Shown here: piece by piece, positions 10,138 through 21,184 of the stretch
Position numbering within the stretch: the stretch's first letter is position 1
Layout of the letters: each line of letters opens with the position of its first letter
The notes under the pieces: generated by a model
The model's database searches: none
The model's input: the letters and a program-made list of their open reading frames with translations, nothing else
Told to the model about the DNA's origin: nothing
Assembly (NCBI GenBank): GCA_963805455.1
Contig: CAWDUJ010000011.1
Coordinates: 1 to 64,000, forward strand
Length of the DNA: 64,000 nucleotides
From: VRUE01 sp963805455
GTDB lineage: Bacteria > Actinomycetota > Thermoleophilia > Solirubrobacterales > 70-9
Direction: 5' to 3'
Position numbers and translations under genes: made by a program

Positions 10138-11424
10138 CTATTCGCTCTCCACCGAAGCGACCGCTATGCAGGCGATTCCCTCGCCGCGGCCGATCCAGCC
10201 CATCCCCTCGTTGGTCGTCGCCTTGACGCTGACCCGGGCGGAGGTGGCCTCGGCGAGAACCCGCTCCATCTCCGACCGCAGCGGGCCGAGGCGCGGCTCC
10301 TCGCAGACGACGGTCGCGTCGATGTTCTCGATCCGGCCGCTCATCATCCCGACGACCGTCCGCAGCAGGTCGATCGAGTCTGCGTCGCGCCAGCGATCGT
10401 CGTCGTCGGGGAACAGGGTGCCGATGTCGCCGAGGCCGCCGGCCCCGAGCAGGGCGTCGATCACCGCGTGGGTGAGGACGTCGGCGTCGGAGTGGCCCTC
10501 GAGCCCGAGCCCGTGCTCGACCTCGACCTCGACCCCCCCGAGGATGAGCGGGCGGCTCGCGCCGAAGCGATGGCTGTCGTAGCCGATCCCGACCCTGCTC
10601 ATCCGATCCGACTCCAGTCGCCGCTCGCGGTGCTCGAAGACGCAGATCTCCCCCACCCCGAGGCCGTCGAGGAACTCGATCGCCTTCTCGTACTCGAACC
10701 CGACCTGCTCCGGCAGATGGGCGTCGGAGGAGAGGGCGAAGGGGGCGCCGGCCTCGATGCACATCTCGGCGAAGGCGGGCGACGGGTAGAGCTCGCCGAC
10801 TGGCTTGCGCAGGCCGGCGGTCGAGAGCTCGACCGCGACACCGCTCTCGGCGATCGCCTCGACGGCGGGCTCGTAGTAGGTGCGGGGGTCGCGATCGGGC
10901 AGCGGCCGTCCCCTGCCCCAGACCTTGACCAGGTCGGGATGGGCGAGGATGTCGAACAGGCCCGAGCGGGCGGCCTCGGCGAGCGCCTCGAAGTAGCGGG
11001 CCCAGACCCTGTCGGGGTCGCCGCTGCGCTCCCAGATGTCGAATCCCTCGTGGTCGACCGCGTCGTCGCCGATGAAGTGGACCGAGCCGACGACGTAGTC
11101 GAAGCCGCGCGCCTCGATCAGGTTCGCGGTCCGGTCCTCGGCGCCGGGGACGAAGTCCATCTCGATCCCGAGCCGCAGCTCGGTGCCGCGGACGAACTCG
11201 CAGTAGGCGTCGATGTCGTCTACGGCCTGTTGGCGCCAGAACGGATGGTCCCAGAGCTCGAGCGACTGGGTGAAGCGGTGGACGTGCTCGGAGACGCCGA
11301 GCTCGGCGATTCCCGCCGCGTCCGCGGCCTCGAGGTAGCGGTCGACGTTCTCGGCGGTGAAGTAGCGTTCCGCCGTCGTCCCGTCCTCGTCCGGCCGGAG
11401 GTGCAGGTGGTAGTCGGTCAGCAC
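10138..11424 (-). CDS. ispF: Fusion: PHP-family histidinol-phosphatase-like domain + IspF (MECDP synthase)
   Basis: A single 428-aa frame joins two enzymes. Residues 1-270 form a PHP phosphoesterase with all metal motifs: HLH (6-8), EHVH (46-49), GIEMDF, GSVHFIG, LAHPDL and SSDAH, closest in style to HisK-type histidinol phosphatases. Residues 275-428 are a complete 154-aa IspF: GIGYDSHRFG carries the metal Asp and His, then GHSDADVLTHAVIDALLGA and the C-terminal TTNEGMGWIGRGEGI. IspF makes 2-C-methyl-D-erythritol 2,4-cyclodiphosphate in the MEP isoprenoid pathway. The GTG start has TAGTCT (11436-11431) 6 nt upstream, a leaderless pattern. An internal ATG at 10602 could also produce free IspF. 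Confidence 0.85.
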   Translation of the reverse strand: MLTDYHLHLRPDEDGTTAERYFTAENVDRYLEAADAAGIAELGVSEHVHRFTQSLELWDHPFWRQQAVDDIDAYCEFVRGTELRLGIEMDFVPGAEDRTANLIEARGFDYVVGSVHFIGDDAVDHEGFDIWERSGDPDRVWARYFEALAEAARSGLFDILAHPDLVKVWGRGRPLPDRDPRTYYEPAVEAIAESGVAVELSTAGLRKPVGELYPSPAFAEMCIEAGAPFALSSDAHLPEQVGFEYEKAIEFLDGLGVGEICVFEHRERRLESDRMSRVGIGYDSHRFGASRPLILGGVEVEVEHGLGLEGHSDADVLTHAVIDALLGAGGLGDIGTLFPDDDDRWRDADSIDLLRTVVGMMSGRIENIDATVVCEEPRLGPLRSEMERVLAEATSARVSVKATTNEGMGWIGRGEGIACIAVASVESE

Positions 11425-11467
11425 GCACTGAGACTAGGTGACGCCGAGCGGGGATACCCTGACGAGC

Positions 11468-12511
11468 ATGGTCCACCTCCGGATCGTCGTCTCGGCGGAG
11501 CTCTCAGGCAGGGTCGTCGACCTGCTCGAGGCGGCGGGCTCGACCTGCAACCTGATCGTCCTCGAGGGCGCGGCACGCAAGCCGCACGGCGACGTGATCC
11601 TCTGCGACGTCGCCCGCGAGGAAACCAGCGTGATCATCGAAGACCTGAAGGAAATCGGGGTCGCCCGGAACGGCTCGATCTCGCTCGAGGAGATCGATTC
11701 CCAAATCTCGGAGGCGGCGCGCCGCGCCGAAAAGGCCACCGAGGGCATCCCCTCCGACGCCGTCGTCTGGGAGGAGGTCGAGGCGAGGACCTCGGAGGAT
11801 GTCGAGCTCTCGGGGACCTTCCTGGCCTTCATGGTGCTCGCCTGCCTGATCGCATCGGTCGGGATCTTGGAGGACTCGCCGATCCTGATCGTCGGCGCGA
11901 TGATCGTCGGCCCCGAGTTCGGCCCGCTCGCAGGCCTCTGCGTGGCGGCAGTCGAGCGCCGCTGGGACCTCGCAAGGCGCTCGCTGAGGGCGTTGGCGAT
12001 CGGGTTCCCGCTCGCGATAACCGGCGCGTTTCTCTTCACGCTGTTCTGCAGGGCGATCGGGATAGTCGACTCCGACTTCGCCAGCAACAACGCCTCGCTG
12101 GTCGAGTTCATCGTCAAGCCGAACGAGTTCTCGGTCTTCGTCGCCTGCTTCGCCGGCGCCGCCGGAATGCTCTCTCTGACCTCGAGCAAGTCGGGGGCGC
12201 TGATCGGTGTGCTGGTGTCGGTGACGACGATCCCCGCCGCCGCCAACATCGGACTCGCCGCAGCGCTCGCGAACTGGGCCGACTGGCGCGGCGCGATCGC
12301 CCAGCTAAGCATCAACCTCTCGGCGATAGTGATCGCGGGGGTCACCACCCTGATCCTGGAGCGACGCGTCTACGAGCGGCGAAGGCAACGCCACCTGCGG
12401 GACGGGACCAGGGTGCGGGCGGGCCTCTCGGAGAGCGACCTGCGCAGCCGGCACGAGCGGCGCCAGGAGCGCCACCAGGAGCGCGAACTGGAGCGGACGA
12501 AGGATGCCTAG
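11468..12511 (+). CDS. DUF389 family integral membrane protein
   Basis: A 347-aa protein of the DUF389 (TIGR00341-like) family. A soluble alpha/beta N-terminal domain (residues 1-100, ACT-like in appearance) is followed from about residue 120 by hydrophobic helices with the family-typical segments FLAFMVLACLIASVGIL, ILIVGAMIVGPEFGPLAGLC and SGALIGVLVSVTTIPAAANI, and a basic C-terminal tail. Function is unknown for the family; a transport role is often presumed. ATG at 11468 is chosen over an upstream start because TACCCT (11455-11460) lies 7 nt before it, a leaderless signature. It is divergent from PHP-IspF with 43 bp between starts. Confidence 0.75.
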   Translation: MVHLRIVVSAELSGRVVDLLEAAGSTCNLIVLEGAARKPHGDVILCDVAREETSVIIEDLKEIGVARNGSISLEEIDSQISEAARRAEKATEGIPSDAVVWEEVEARTSEDVELSGTFLAFMVLACLIASVGILEDSPILIVGAMIVGPEFGPLAGLCVAAVERRWDLARRSLRALAIGFPLAITGAFLFTLFCRAIGIVDSDFASNNASLVEFIVKPNEFSVFVACFAGAAGMLSLTSSKSGALIGVLVSVTTIPAAANIGLAAALANWADWRGAIAQLSINLSAIVIAGVTTLILERRVYERRRQRHLRDGTRVRAGLSESDLRSRHERRQERHQERELERTKDA

Positions 12512-12668
12512 GGCGAAAGGGGCCGCCGCCCAGCTGTCGATCCTCGCCGCCGCGTTCGTGCTGGGCACCGCACTCGCCGCCCTGCTCGGCGCGGTCAGCT
12601 TCGGCGTCGCCCTCGGCGTCGGCCAGCTCTTCTTCGCCGCCGCTCTGGTCTGGCTATTGCTGAGCTGA
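12504..12668 (+). CDS. Small two-helix membrane protein, coupled to DUF389
   Basis: A 54-aa protein starting MPRAKGAAAQLS, with two hydrophobic segments (ILAAAFVLGTALAALLGAV and ALGVGQLFFAAALVWLLL). Its ATG overlaps the last codons of the DUF389 gene by 8 nt, a typical sign of translational coupling, so it may be a partner subunit. The stop lies 15 nt inside the 3' end of the converging ispD. No family is recognised. Codon use matches the neighbours, which supports it being real. Confidence 0.55.
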   Translation: MPRAKGAAAQLSILAAAFVLGTALAALLGAVSFGVALGVGQLFFAAALVWLLLS

Positions 12669-13379
12669 GCGCTCCTCGAGGAGCATCTCGGCGAGGCGGA
12701 GGTCGAACGGGGTCGTCACCTTGATGTTCTCGGGCTCGGAGGCGTGGATCAGGACCCTGCCGCCCGCCGCCTCGACCAGCATCGCCTCGTCGGTCGCCTC
12801 CGCGACCTCCTCAGGATCGGTGTCGAGCGCGCGCCGCAGCGCCTCGACCCGGAACACCTGGGGCGTCTGCACCGCCCAGAGTTCGCGCCGATCGATCGTG
12901 TCCTCGACGATCCGCGCTCCGTTGACCACCTCATGGGGGGACAACGGAGCGCGCGTCCCCTCCTCGGTGGCGCGCTTGATCGTGTCTGTCACCGGGGCGG
13001 CGGCGATCGCGCCGTCGGCGTCGCGATCCTCGACCAGGGTCTGGACCACGGCGTCGACCAGCGCCGCGGTCACCAGCGGCCGCGCCGCGTCGTGGATCGC
13101 GACCAGATCGGTCTCGACCCGCTCCAGCGCGTTGGCGACCGATTCGGCGCGGGCCTCACCGCCGGCGACGACGAACAGGTCCTCGCCGGTGAACTCGTAG
13201 GTGTGCTCGGCGGCGCCCGCCGGCGCCGCGACCACGATCCCGTCGATCGAGCCGGCCCCGCGAAGGGCCTCGATCGACCACTCGACCATCGGCCGCCCGC
13301 CGACCTCGACGAAGGCCTTCGGGCCGCCGGCTCCCAGTCTCAGACCGGAGCCGGCGGCGGCGATGACCGCTGTTGCCGT
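12654..13379 (-). CDS. ispD: 2-C-methyl-D-erythritol 4-phosphate cytidylyltransferase; no canonical start codon
   Basis: IspD transfers CMP from CTP to MEP in isoprenoid synthesis. The CTP-binding Gly-rich loop (AVIAAAGSGLRLGAGGPKAF), HDAARPLV, WAVQTPQVF and the C-terminal NIKVTTPFDL are intact, and about 240 aa is normal. However, the frame has no ATG, GTG or TTG between the carD 3' end and the conserved N-terminus; the nearest in-frame start (GTG at 13544) lies 55 codons upstream, inside carD. The boundary given is the ACG codon just after the carD TAA. Initiation at a rare codon, +1 frameshifting from carD or a base error are all possible. Order disA-carD-ispD matches other actinobacteria. 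Confidence 0.8.
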   Translation of the reverse strand, partial: TATAVIAAAGSGLRLGAGGPKAFVEVGGRPMVEWSIEALRGAGSIDGIVVAAPAGAAEHTYEFTGEDLFVVAGGEARAESVANALERVETDLVAIHDAARPLVTAALVDAVVQTLVEDRDADGAIAAAPVTDTIKRATEEGTRAPLSPHEVVNGARIVEDTIDRRELWAVQTPQVFRVEALRRALDTDPEEVAEATDEAMLVEAAGGRVLIHASEPENIKVTTPFDLRLAEMLLEERSAQQ

Positions 13380-13383
13380 GCCT

Positions 13384-13938
13384 TTAGGCGGTGGCGGCGA
13401 AGCGCCCCTCCAGAAGGCCGTCGAGGTACTCCTCGGCGCCCTCCTCGTCCTTGTCCAGCGCGTACATGAACTCCGACGCGAGGATCTTCTTGGCCCGCGT
13501 GTACATCTGCTTCTCGCCGGTCGAGAGGCCCTTTTCCATCTCACGGATCGCGAGGTTGCGGACGACCTCGGCCAGCTCGAACACGTCGCCGGTCTTGATC
13601 TTCTCGCGGTTGTACTTGAAGCGCCGATTCCAGTTTTTCGGCATCTCCGAGACGTCGTCGGTGAGGACGTCGGTGACTTTTTTGATTTCTTCCTCGTCGA
13701 TCACGCGACGCAGACCCGCCACGCCCGCGTTCTCGCAAGGCACCATCACGGTCAGTTCGTTGTGGAGGATCTTGATCGTCAGATATTCCCGTTCCTCCCC
13801 CATCAACTCACGGGTTTCTTTCTTCATCACGAGGCCAGCTCCGTGATGGGGATAGACGACCTTGTCCCCCTCCTCGAAGTCGCAGACGTAAACGACGTCG
13901 TCCTCGATGACCTCGACTGCATCCTCTAGCTCAGGAAT
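13384..13938 (-). CDS. carD: CarD family transcription regulator, probable ATT start
   Basis: CarD binds the RNA polymerase beta subunit and stabilises the open complex at rRNA and other promoters. The RNAP-interacting Tudor-like segment is GDKVVYPHHGAG (residues ~24-35), followed by LTIKILHNELTVMVP and the helical DNA-binding C-terminus with the conserved WNRRFK and GEKQMYTRAKKIL. This conserved N-terminus lies upstream of the first canonical start (GTG at 13830). The best initiation site is ATT at 13938-13936, placed 6 nt after AAAGGAG, giving 184 aa. No ATG/GTG/TTG is in frame between it and 13830, and none is in frame back to the disA stop. It follows disA by 43 nt. Confidence 0.85.
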   Translation of the reverse strand: MPELEDAVEVIEDDVVYVCDFEEGDKVVYPHHGAGLVMKKETRELMGEEREYLTIKILHNELTVMVPCENAGVAGLRRVIDEEEIKKVTDVLTDDVSEMPKNWNRRFKYNREKIKTGDVFELAEVVRNLAIREMEKGLSTGEKQMYTRAKKILASEFMYALDKDEEGAEEYLDGLLEGRFAATA

Positions 13939-13981
13939 CGCTCGCTCCTTTTGTTCGATTTTCGACGGCCCTCTCGAACCG

Positions 13982-15094
13982 TCAACTCTGCAAGTACCGG
14001 TCGACCAGATCGACCTCCTGGAGCCGCCGAAGCCCCTCGCGGATGTCCTTGACGCGAGTCGTGCCGACTCCGTCGACAGCCGCGAGCTCGGCGTCGGTGG
14101 CCGCGATCACGTCCTCGAGGCCGCCGAGCTCCTGGATGATCTTCTGGACGACAAGCTTTGGAATCCTCGGGATGCGACCGAGGACGCGGTAGCCGCGCGG
14201 GCCGACCGGGAAGTCGAGGGTGTTGAGCTTGCGGTCGTAGCCGAGCAGCTCGGCGAGGCGGCCGAAGTCGAGGACGTCCTCGTGCGGCAGCCGTGAGAGC
14301 GACTCCTGGACCGTTTCCAGGTTCTGCTCGGAGTCCTCGACCGAGTAGTCGCGGATCAGCGCCGTCTTTTCGGCGGCGACGCCGACCATCGACTCCTCCA
14401 GCTGCATCTCGATCAGGCGGCCCTCGGTGCCGAGCTCGACTATGTAGCGCTCGACCTCGACCGCCATCCGGGTCACGAGCTCGGCCCGCTGCAGGACGGA
14501 GAGGGCGTCGTAGAGGACGGTGCCGCCTTCGAACTCGAGGACGCTGAGGCGGGTCGCGACCTGGTCGAGGCGCTCGCGATACTTCTCGAGCGTGGCCAGG
14601 CCCTGGTTGGCCTTGGCGAGTACCGCGGGGATGTCCTGGAGGATGTACTTGGTCCCCTCGACGTAGAGCGAGACGACGTCGCGCCGCTGAGAGATCGCGA
14701 TCACCAGGGCGTCGGTCTGTTTCGAGACGCGCTCGGCAGTGCGGTGCCGGGTGCCGGTCTCGCTCGAGAGGATCGTCGGGTCCGGCATCAGCTGGACGTT
14801 GGCCCAGACGATCTTGGTGGCCTCGCAGTTGAGGACGATCGCGCCGTCCATCTTTGCCACCTGGTAGAGCATCGCCGGCGTGTAGTCGATGTCGAGCTTG
14901 ATCCCTCCGGAGAGCAGATGGGAGATATCGCTCGGCTCGGCGACGACGACGAGAGCACCGGTCCTGGCGTGGACGATATTGTCGATTCCCTCACGCAGCG
15001 CGCCGCCTGGCGCGACGATGTCGAGGGACCTCAGAAGCCTGGGGTCCTGACGTTCAGACAACTCTTGAAGCTCATCCCCAGGCAATGACGACAT
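13982..15094 (-). CDS. disA: DNA integrity scanning diadenylate cyclase DisA
   Basis: DisA condenses two ATP into c-di-AMP and scans DNA for branched structures. The DAC catalytic domain carries DGA (about residue 83) and GTRHRTAER (about 114-122), both intact, so activity is expected. A middle helical spine (residues ~140-290) and the C-terminal helix-hairpin-helix domain (VVQKIIQELGGLEDVIAATD, AVDGVGTTRVKDIREGL) follow. Length of 370 aa is normal. The ATG at 15094 was chosen, with a GTG just upstream at 15097 as alternative. It is first of a disA-carD-ispD run. Confidence 0.93.
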   Translation of the reverse strand: MSSLPGDELQELSERQDPRLLRSLDIVAPGGALREGIDNIVHARTGALVVVAEPSDISHLLSGGIKLDIDYTPAMLYQVAKMDGAIVLNCEATKIVWANVQLMPDPTILSSETGTRHRTAERVSKQTDALVIAISQRRDVVSLYVEGTKYILQDIPAVLAKANQGLATLEKYRERLDQVATRLSVLEFEGGTVLYDALSVLQRAELVTRMAVEVERYIVELGTEGRLIEMQLEESMVGVAAEKTALIRDYSVEDSEQNLETVQESLSRLPHEDVLDFGRLAELLGYDRKLNTLDFPVGPRGYRVLGRIPRIPKLVVQKIIQELGGLEDVIAATDAELAAVDGVGTTRVKDIREGLRRLQEVDLVDRYLQS

Positions 15095-15187
15095 CACGGT
15101 CTAGGATGCCAAATTCCGCTCTGGAATGCGATCTGCCTAATCCCTAGTGGAAAGGTCGGAAAGGCAAATGTCAAGCCGATCCCTCAC

Positions 15188-15496
15188 TCAGAGGTGGAAT
15201 CGGCGGTGATGACGGTGATGTTGGGCCTGATCTGGGGCCGGATCGCACGCTACGGAGGGGTCCGGGCCGGGCGGGTGGACGTCGCGGACGAAAGTCCAGG
15301 TGAGGACGGTGCCGATCGCGCAGAGCGCGACCGCGACCCTGGCCGAGCCGGCGACCGAGGCCGCGAACGAGTCGCCGTTGCCGTGCAGCGCGTTGAAGGC
15401 GGCGCTGGTCGCCGCCAGAGCGCCCGGAGAAGGGCGAGATCGCGATCATCGGCGCGGTGATCGGGAGAATCAGGACGCCGGCCTCGATCGCCGAGT
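15188..15496 (-). pseudogene. Remnant of a DHA2-type MFS multidrug transporter
   Basis: Two minus-strand pieces of a major facilitator transporter are visible. About 15437-15496 encodes HSAIEAGVLILPITAPMI then AISPFSGR, the pattern that precedes a late loop in DHA2 transporters. About 15188-15425 encodes the last helix in a different frame (GSARVAVALCAIGTVLTWTF) and a His/Arg-rich tail ending HHRHHRRFHL before a TGA, as many actinobacterial DHA2 proteins do. The roughly 130-150 residues expected between the pieces are missing and the frames do not match, so the gene is dead. The converging 3' end of the upstream aldo/keto reductase now reads into this DNA. Confidence 0.55.
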
Positions 15497-16621
15497 GGCG
15501 CCGGAGAGATCGCGGTCGGGGTCGATCCCCCAGCGGACGCCGACCTCGACCAGGTCGGGGTCGAGGGCCCAGCGGTCGGGCCGCTCCTCGCCCTCGTGCG
15601 CGGGGCTCGCGCCCTTCAGCGCCATGCACCCGGTGTTGTCGCCGATCGCCCGGATCTCGGCGACGTCGGCCTCTGAGAGGCGCTGCTCGGGCAGCGCCGC
15701 GAGCTGGGCCCGCTTCTCCTCGATCGGGATCGCGGCCGGCCCGGTCTCCTGGATCAGGGTCGGGACGACGCACTCGACCGCCGGGTGGGCGAGATTCCAC
15801 TGGCAGGCGAGCTGGATCGGCTTCAGCTCCTCGCGCTCGGCGATCGGGATCACCCTCTCGAGCTTCTTCAGGCCGGCCTCGATCCAGCCGTCGGGGCGGA
15901 ACGCGCGGTGATCGCCCTCGGCCAGCTCCATCCCCACCTCGATATCCCCCCAGAACAGGCCGCCGTAGTCGACGACCCGGGTGATCACACGGACGTCGTG
16001 GCTGGCCGCGGCCTCGAGGCAGAGCTCGCCGGGCCAGGGCTCGAACGGGTTGAGGATGACCATCGCCCAATCGATCCGATCGCCGAAGCGCTCGAAGCAG
16101 GAGATCAGGTCGAGGGTGAACCCGTTGGCCGGGCCGGGGGCGACGCCTATCCGCGCGGTCAGGCCCGCCTCGCGCAGAGCCTCCATCCCGTCCCAGACCA
16201 CCTCGCTGGTGTAGCCGATCCGGTCCGGGTTGTGGAGGAGAAGAAGGTCGAACGAGGGGGCCCCGAGCCGCCCGAGGCTTTTCTCGGCGGCCATCTTCAG
16301 GTACTCGGCGTAGGCGTCGGGCCCGCGCAGCGCCGGGTCGGTGAAGCGCGGGAAGCCGCGAGGCCCGTCGCGCTCGCCCTCATAGAAGTCATGGCCGACG
16401 GCGCCGACCAGCGAGTAGCCCTCGCGCGGGACCCCGGTCAGCGCCCGGCCGAGCACCTCGTCGGCCTCGCCCTGACCGTAGGCGTCGGCGGTGAGGACGG
16501 TGTCGATCCCGTCGCCCGGGCGCAGCAGCTTCTCGAGGCGCTCCTCGTCGACAGTTTCGCCGAAGCGGAGAAACCTGCCGCCGCTCCAGGTCCCGATCGC
16601 ACTGCGGCCCGGCTCGCTCAT
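15470..16621 (-). CDS. Aldo/keto reductase family oxidoreductase
   Basis: A 383-aa aldo/keto-reductase-like protein. The family features visible are the early DTVLTADAYGQGEADEVLGR (tyrosine catalytic region; the usual D-x-A-x-x-Y-G pattern reads TADAYGQGE), the middle LLLHNPDRIGY, the RIGVA strand, and the C-terminal ACQWNLAHPAVECVVPTLIQ barrel strands. It would reduce or oxidise a carbonyl/hydroxyl with NADP(H); substrate unknown. ATG at 16621 has TACGGT (16635-16630) 8 nt upstream, a leaderless pattern. The last ~10 residues (ATRRSRPAS) are encoded by DNA belonging to the neighbouring MFS remnant, so the native C-terminus has probably been replaced. Confidence 0.75.
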   Translation of the reverse strand: MSEPGRSAIGTWSGGRFLRFGETVDEERLEKLLRPGDGIDTVLTADAYGQGEADEVLGRALTGVPREGYSLVGAVGHDFYEGERDGPRGFPRFTDPALRGPDAYAEYLKMAAEKSLGRLGAPSFDLLLLHNPDRIGYTSEVVWDGMEALREAGLTARIGVAPGPANGFTLDLISCFERFGDRIDWAMVILNPFEPWPGELCLEAAASHDVRVITRVVDYGGLFWGDIEVGMELAEGDHRAFRPDGWIEAGLKKLERVIPIAEREELKPIQLACQWNLAHPAVECVVPTLIQETGPAAIPIEEKRAQLAALPEQRLSEADVAEIRAIGDNTGCMALKGASPAHEGEERPDRWALDPDLVEVGVRWGIDPDRDLSGATRRSRPAS

Positions 16622-16709
16622 GGTTGCGAACCGTAGCGGTCGGCCCGCTTCGGACTTCGGTCGAAGAATTGGGCGCATCTGCGAAGTGCGGCTACGATGA
16701 CCGAGGACC

Positions 16710-18388
16710 ATGGGGGGCCGATCGGGAAAGTCCCACGTTTTTCCTGCACGAGCGGCGATTCTGCTCGCCGCGGTCGCGCTGTTGACCGTGGTTCTTTCGC
16801 CCACCGCGAAGGCCGCCGAAGGCCTGCTCGACCCGACCTTCGGCAGCGGCGGCTTCACGATCCTCAACGAACCGGAATCCCCCCAGGAGGGTCTGGCCGA
16901 CGTCGTCGTCCTCCCCGACGGCAAGATCCTCGCGGGCGGGATGAGAGGGAGCTCCGAAGGCTTCCTGCTCGCCCGCTACAACGCCGACGGCACTCCCGAC
17001 CTCAGCTTCGGGCCCAACGGGATCAGGGTCCTTCCCGACACCAACACCGCCGGGGCCCCACGCAGGATCAACGACATCGCGCTGCTGGGAGATGGCCGGG
17101 TCATCGCCGCCGGGCTCGGGCGCGGCCCCGAGCCGGAACTGTTCGACGCCTTCGCGGTCGGCCGCTATCTGCCGAGCGGCCTGATCGACCCTGAATTCGG
17201 CCACGCCGGGCTGAGGGTCCTGGAACCCGACGGGCCGGGAGAAGCCCAGGGCATGGACCTGGCACCGGACGGGAAGATCGTCGTCTCCGGATACAGGGTC
17301 GAGCCGACGCTGCGTTACGAACCGGCGGTGCTCCGCCTCACCGCCGGAGGGACCGCCGACTCGACCTTCGGGCCCGCCGCTCCGGTCGGATTCGCCCTCT
17401 TCAAAGTCCCCGGCAGCGAAGAAAGCCAAGCCCATGCGGTCAGGGCGCTGGCCGATGGCTCGGCGATCGCCGGGGGTATCTCCGAGGTCGGGGCGTGGCT
17501 GGCCAAGCTCGACAACAAAGGCCAACTGGTCGGCGGTTTCGGCAACGCCGGCTTCGCGGTCGAGGACCTCGGGGAGGAAGCGGACCCCTCCGGGGAGATC
17601 AACGACATCGCGATCCAGGGCGACGGCCGGATCGTCGTCACCGGCTCCTCCTTCCCGGCGACCGATACCAAGTCGCAGCTGATCGTCGCCCGGTTCACCG
17701 CGGGGGGCGACCTCGACCCGAGCTTCGGAACCGGCGGTGTCTTCACCCTCGACGCCACCGCCGGCTACGACGAAGGCGACGCGCTCTCGGTCCTCGCCGA
17801 TGGCAAGGTCCTGGTCGCCGGGTTCCAGGGCTCATCAAACACCTGGCTCCTGCGGCTGACCTCGGGCGGCCAGCTCGACCCGACCTTCGGCAGCGGCGGG
17901 CAGACGGTCGCAAGTGCTTCCACCGAGGCCGATGTCGCCGAGGGCCTGGCGGTGCAGCCCGATGGGCGGCCGGTGATCGCCGGGGCCGCCGAGAACCCGG
18001 GAAGCGGCCTTGCCGAACTCCTCGTCGGAAGGTTCACCGGGCCCGAACCGGTCAAGGTCAGCGCGATCCCGACCAGGGAGCGCTGCAACGGAAGGACGGC
18101 CTCGATCGTCGGCACCGCCGGCGCCGACAGGCTCAAGGGCACCGCCAAGGCCGACGTGATCGCCGGCCTAGGCGGCGCCGACCGGATCAGGGGCCTGGCC
18201 GGCAACGACGTCATCTGCGGCGGGCCGGGCAGGGACACGATCAACGGCGGCCCGGGCAGGGACACCCTGCTCGGCGAAGCGGGCAGGGACAGGCTGCTCG
18301 GCGGCCCGGGGAAAAAGGACCTCTGCAATGGCGGCCCGGGCAGGGACGTCAAGAAAGCGGACGGCTGCGAGCGGAGGCGGAAGCTGCC

Positions 18389-18392
<4 letters not shown>
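16710..18392 (+). CDS. Secreted delta-60 repeat protein with C-terminal RTX-like Gly/Asp repeats
   Basis: A 560-aa exported protein. The signal peptide (ILLAAVALLTVVLSPTAKAA) is followed by about seven delta-60 repeats of the type GLLDPTFGSGGFTIL ... VLPDGKILAGG ... FLLARYNADG, a beta-propeller-like repeat (residues 38-450). After a Cys-containing linker, residues 470-555 hold RTX/haemolysin-type calcium-binding nonapeptide repeats (GADRIRGLAGNDVICGG, GGPGRDTINGG). Calcium-dependent folding outside the cell is expected. TACGAT lies 11 nt before the ATG. The stop shares CTAG (18389-18392) with clpC on the other strand. Confidence 0.75.
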
Positions 18393-21004
<2,612 letters not shown>

Positions 21005-21068
21005 TTGGCCTCTATCTCGCTACTGGTTGATAAAACGCTTTTTTGTGGCCGAAGTATCGGGGCGTCTG

Positions 21069-21084
21069 TCTCCGATATCGGAGA
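21069..21084. promoter_or_regulatory. Perfect 16-bp palindrome upstream of clpC
   Basis: TCTCCGATATCGGAGA reads the same on both strands and lies about 65 nt before the clpC start, in the 180-nt gap between lysS and clpC. A further half-site-like TATCGG lies at 21055-21060. This is the size and position of a repressor or activator operator. The motif does not match ones I recognise with confidence (for example HrcA/CIRCE). Confidence 0.45.
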
Positions 21085-21184
21085 AGTTCCTTCGTGCCCT
21101 TTAAACGATACCGAGGGCGCTCCCCTGGCTTCGGGGGTCCGAAGTTCGCTGGTAGCGGGTTTTTGAACGCCGAAAGGTGCCGAT

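Noticed and set aside
8474..11476. A single 1000-codon frame joining the acyl-CoA ligase with upstream sequence.
   Set aside because: The first 450 codons are an Arg-rich alternative frame of PHP-IspF; the ligase begins at the ATG at 10123, where its conserved N-terminus starts.
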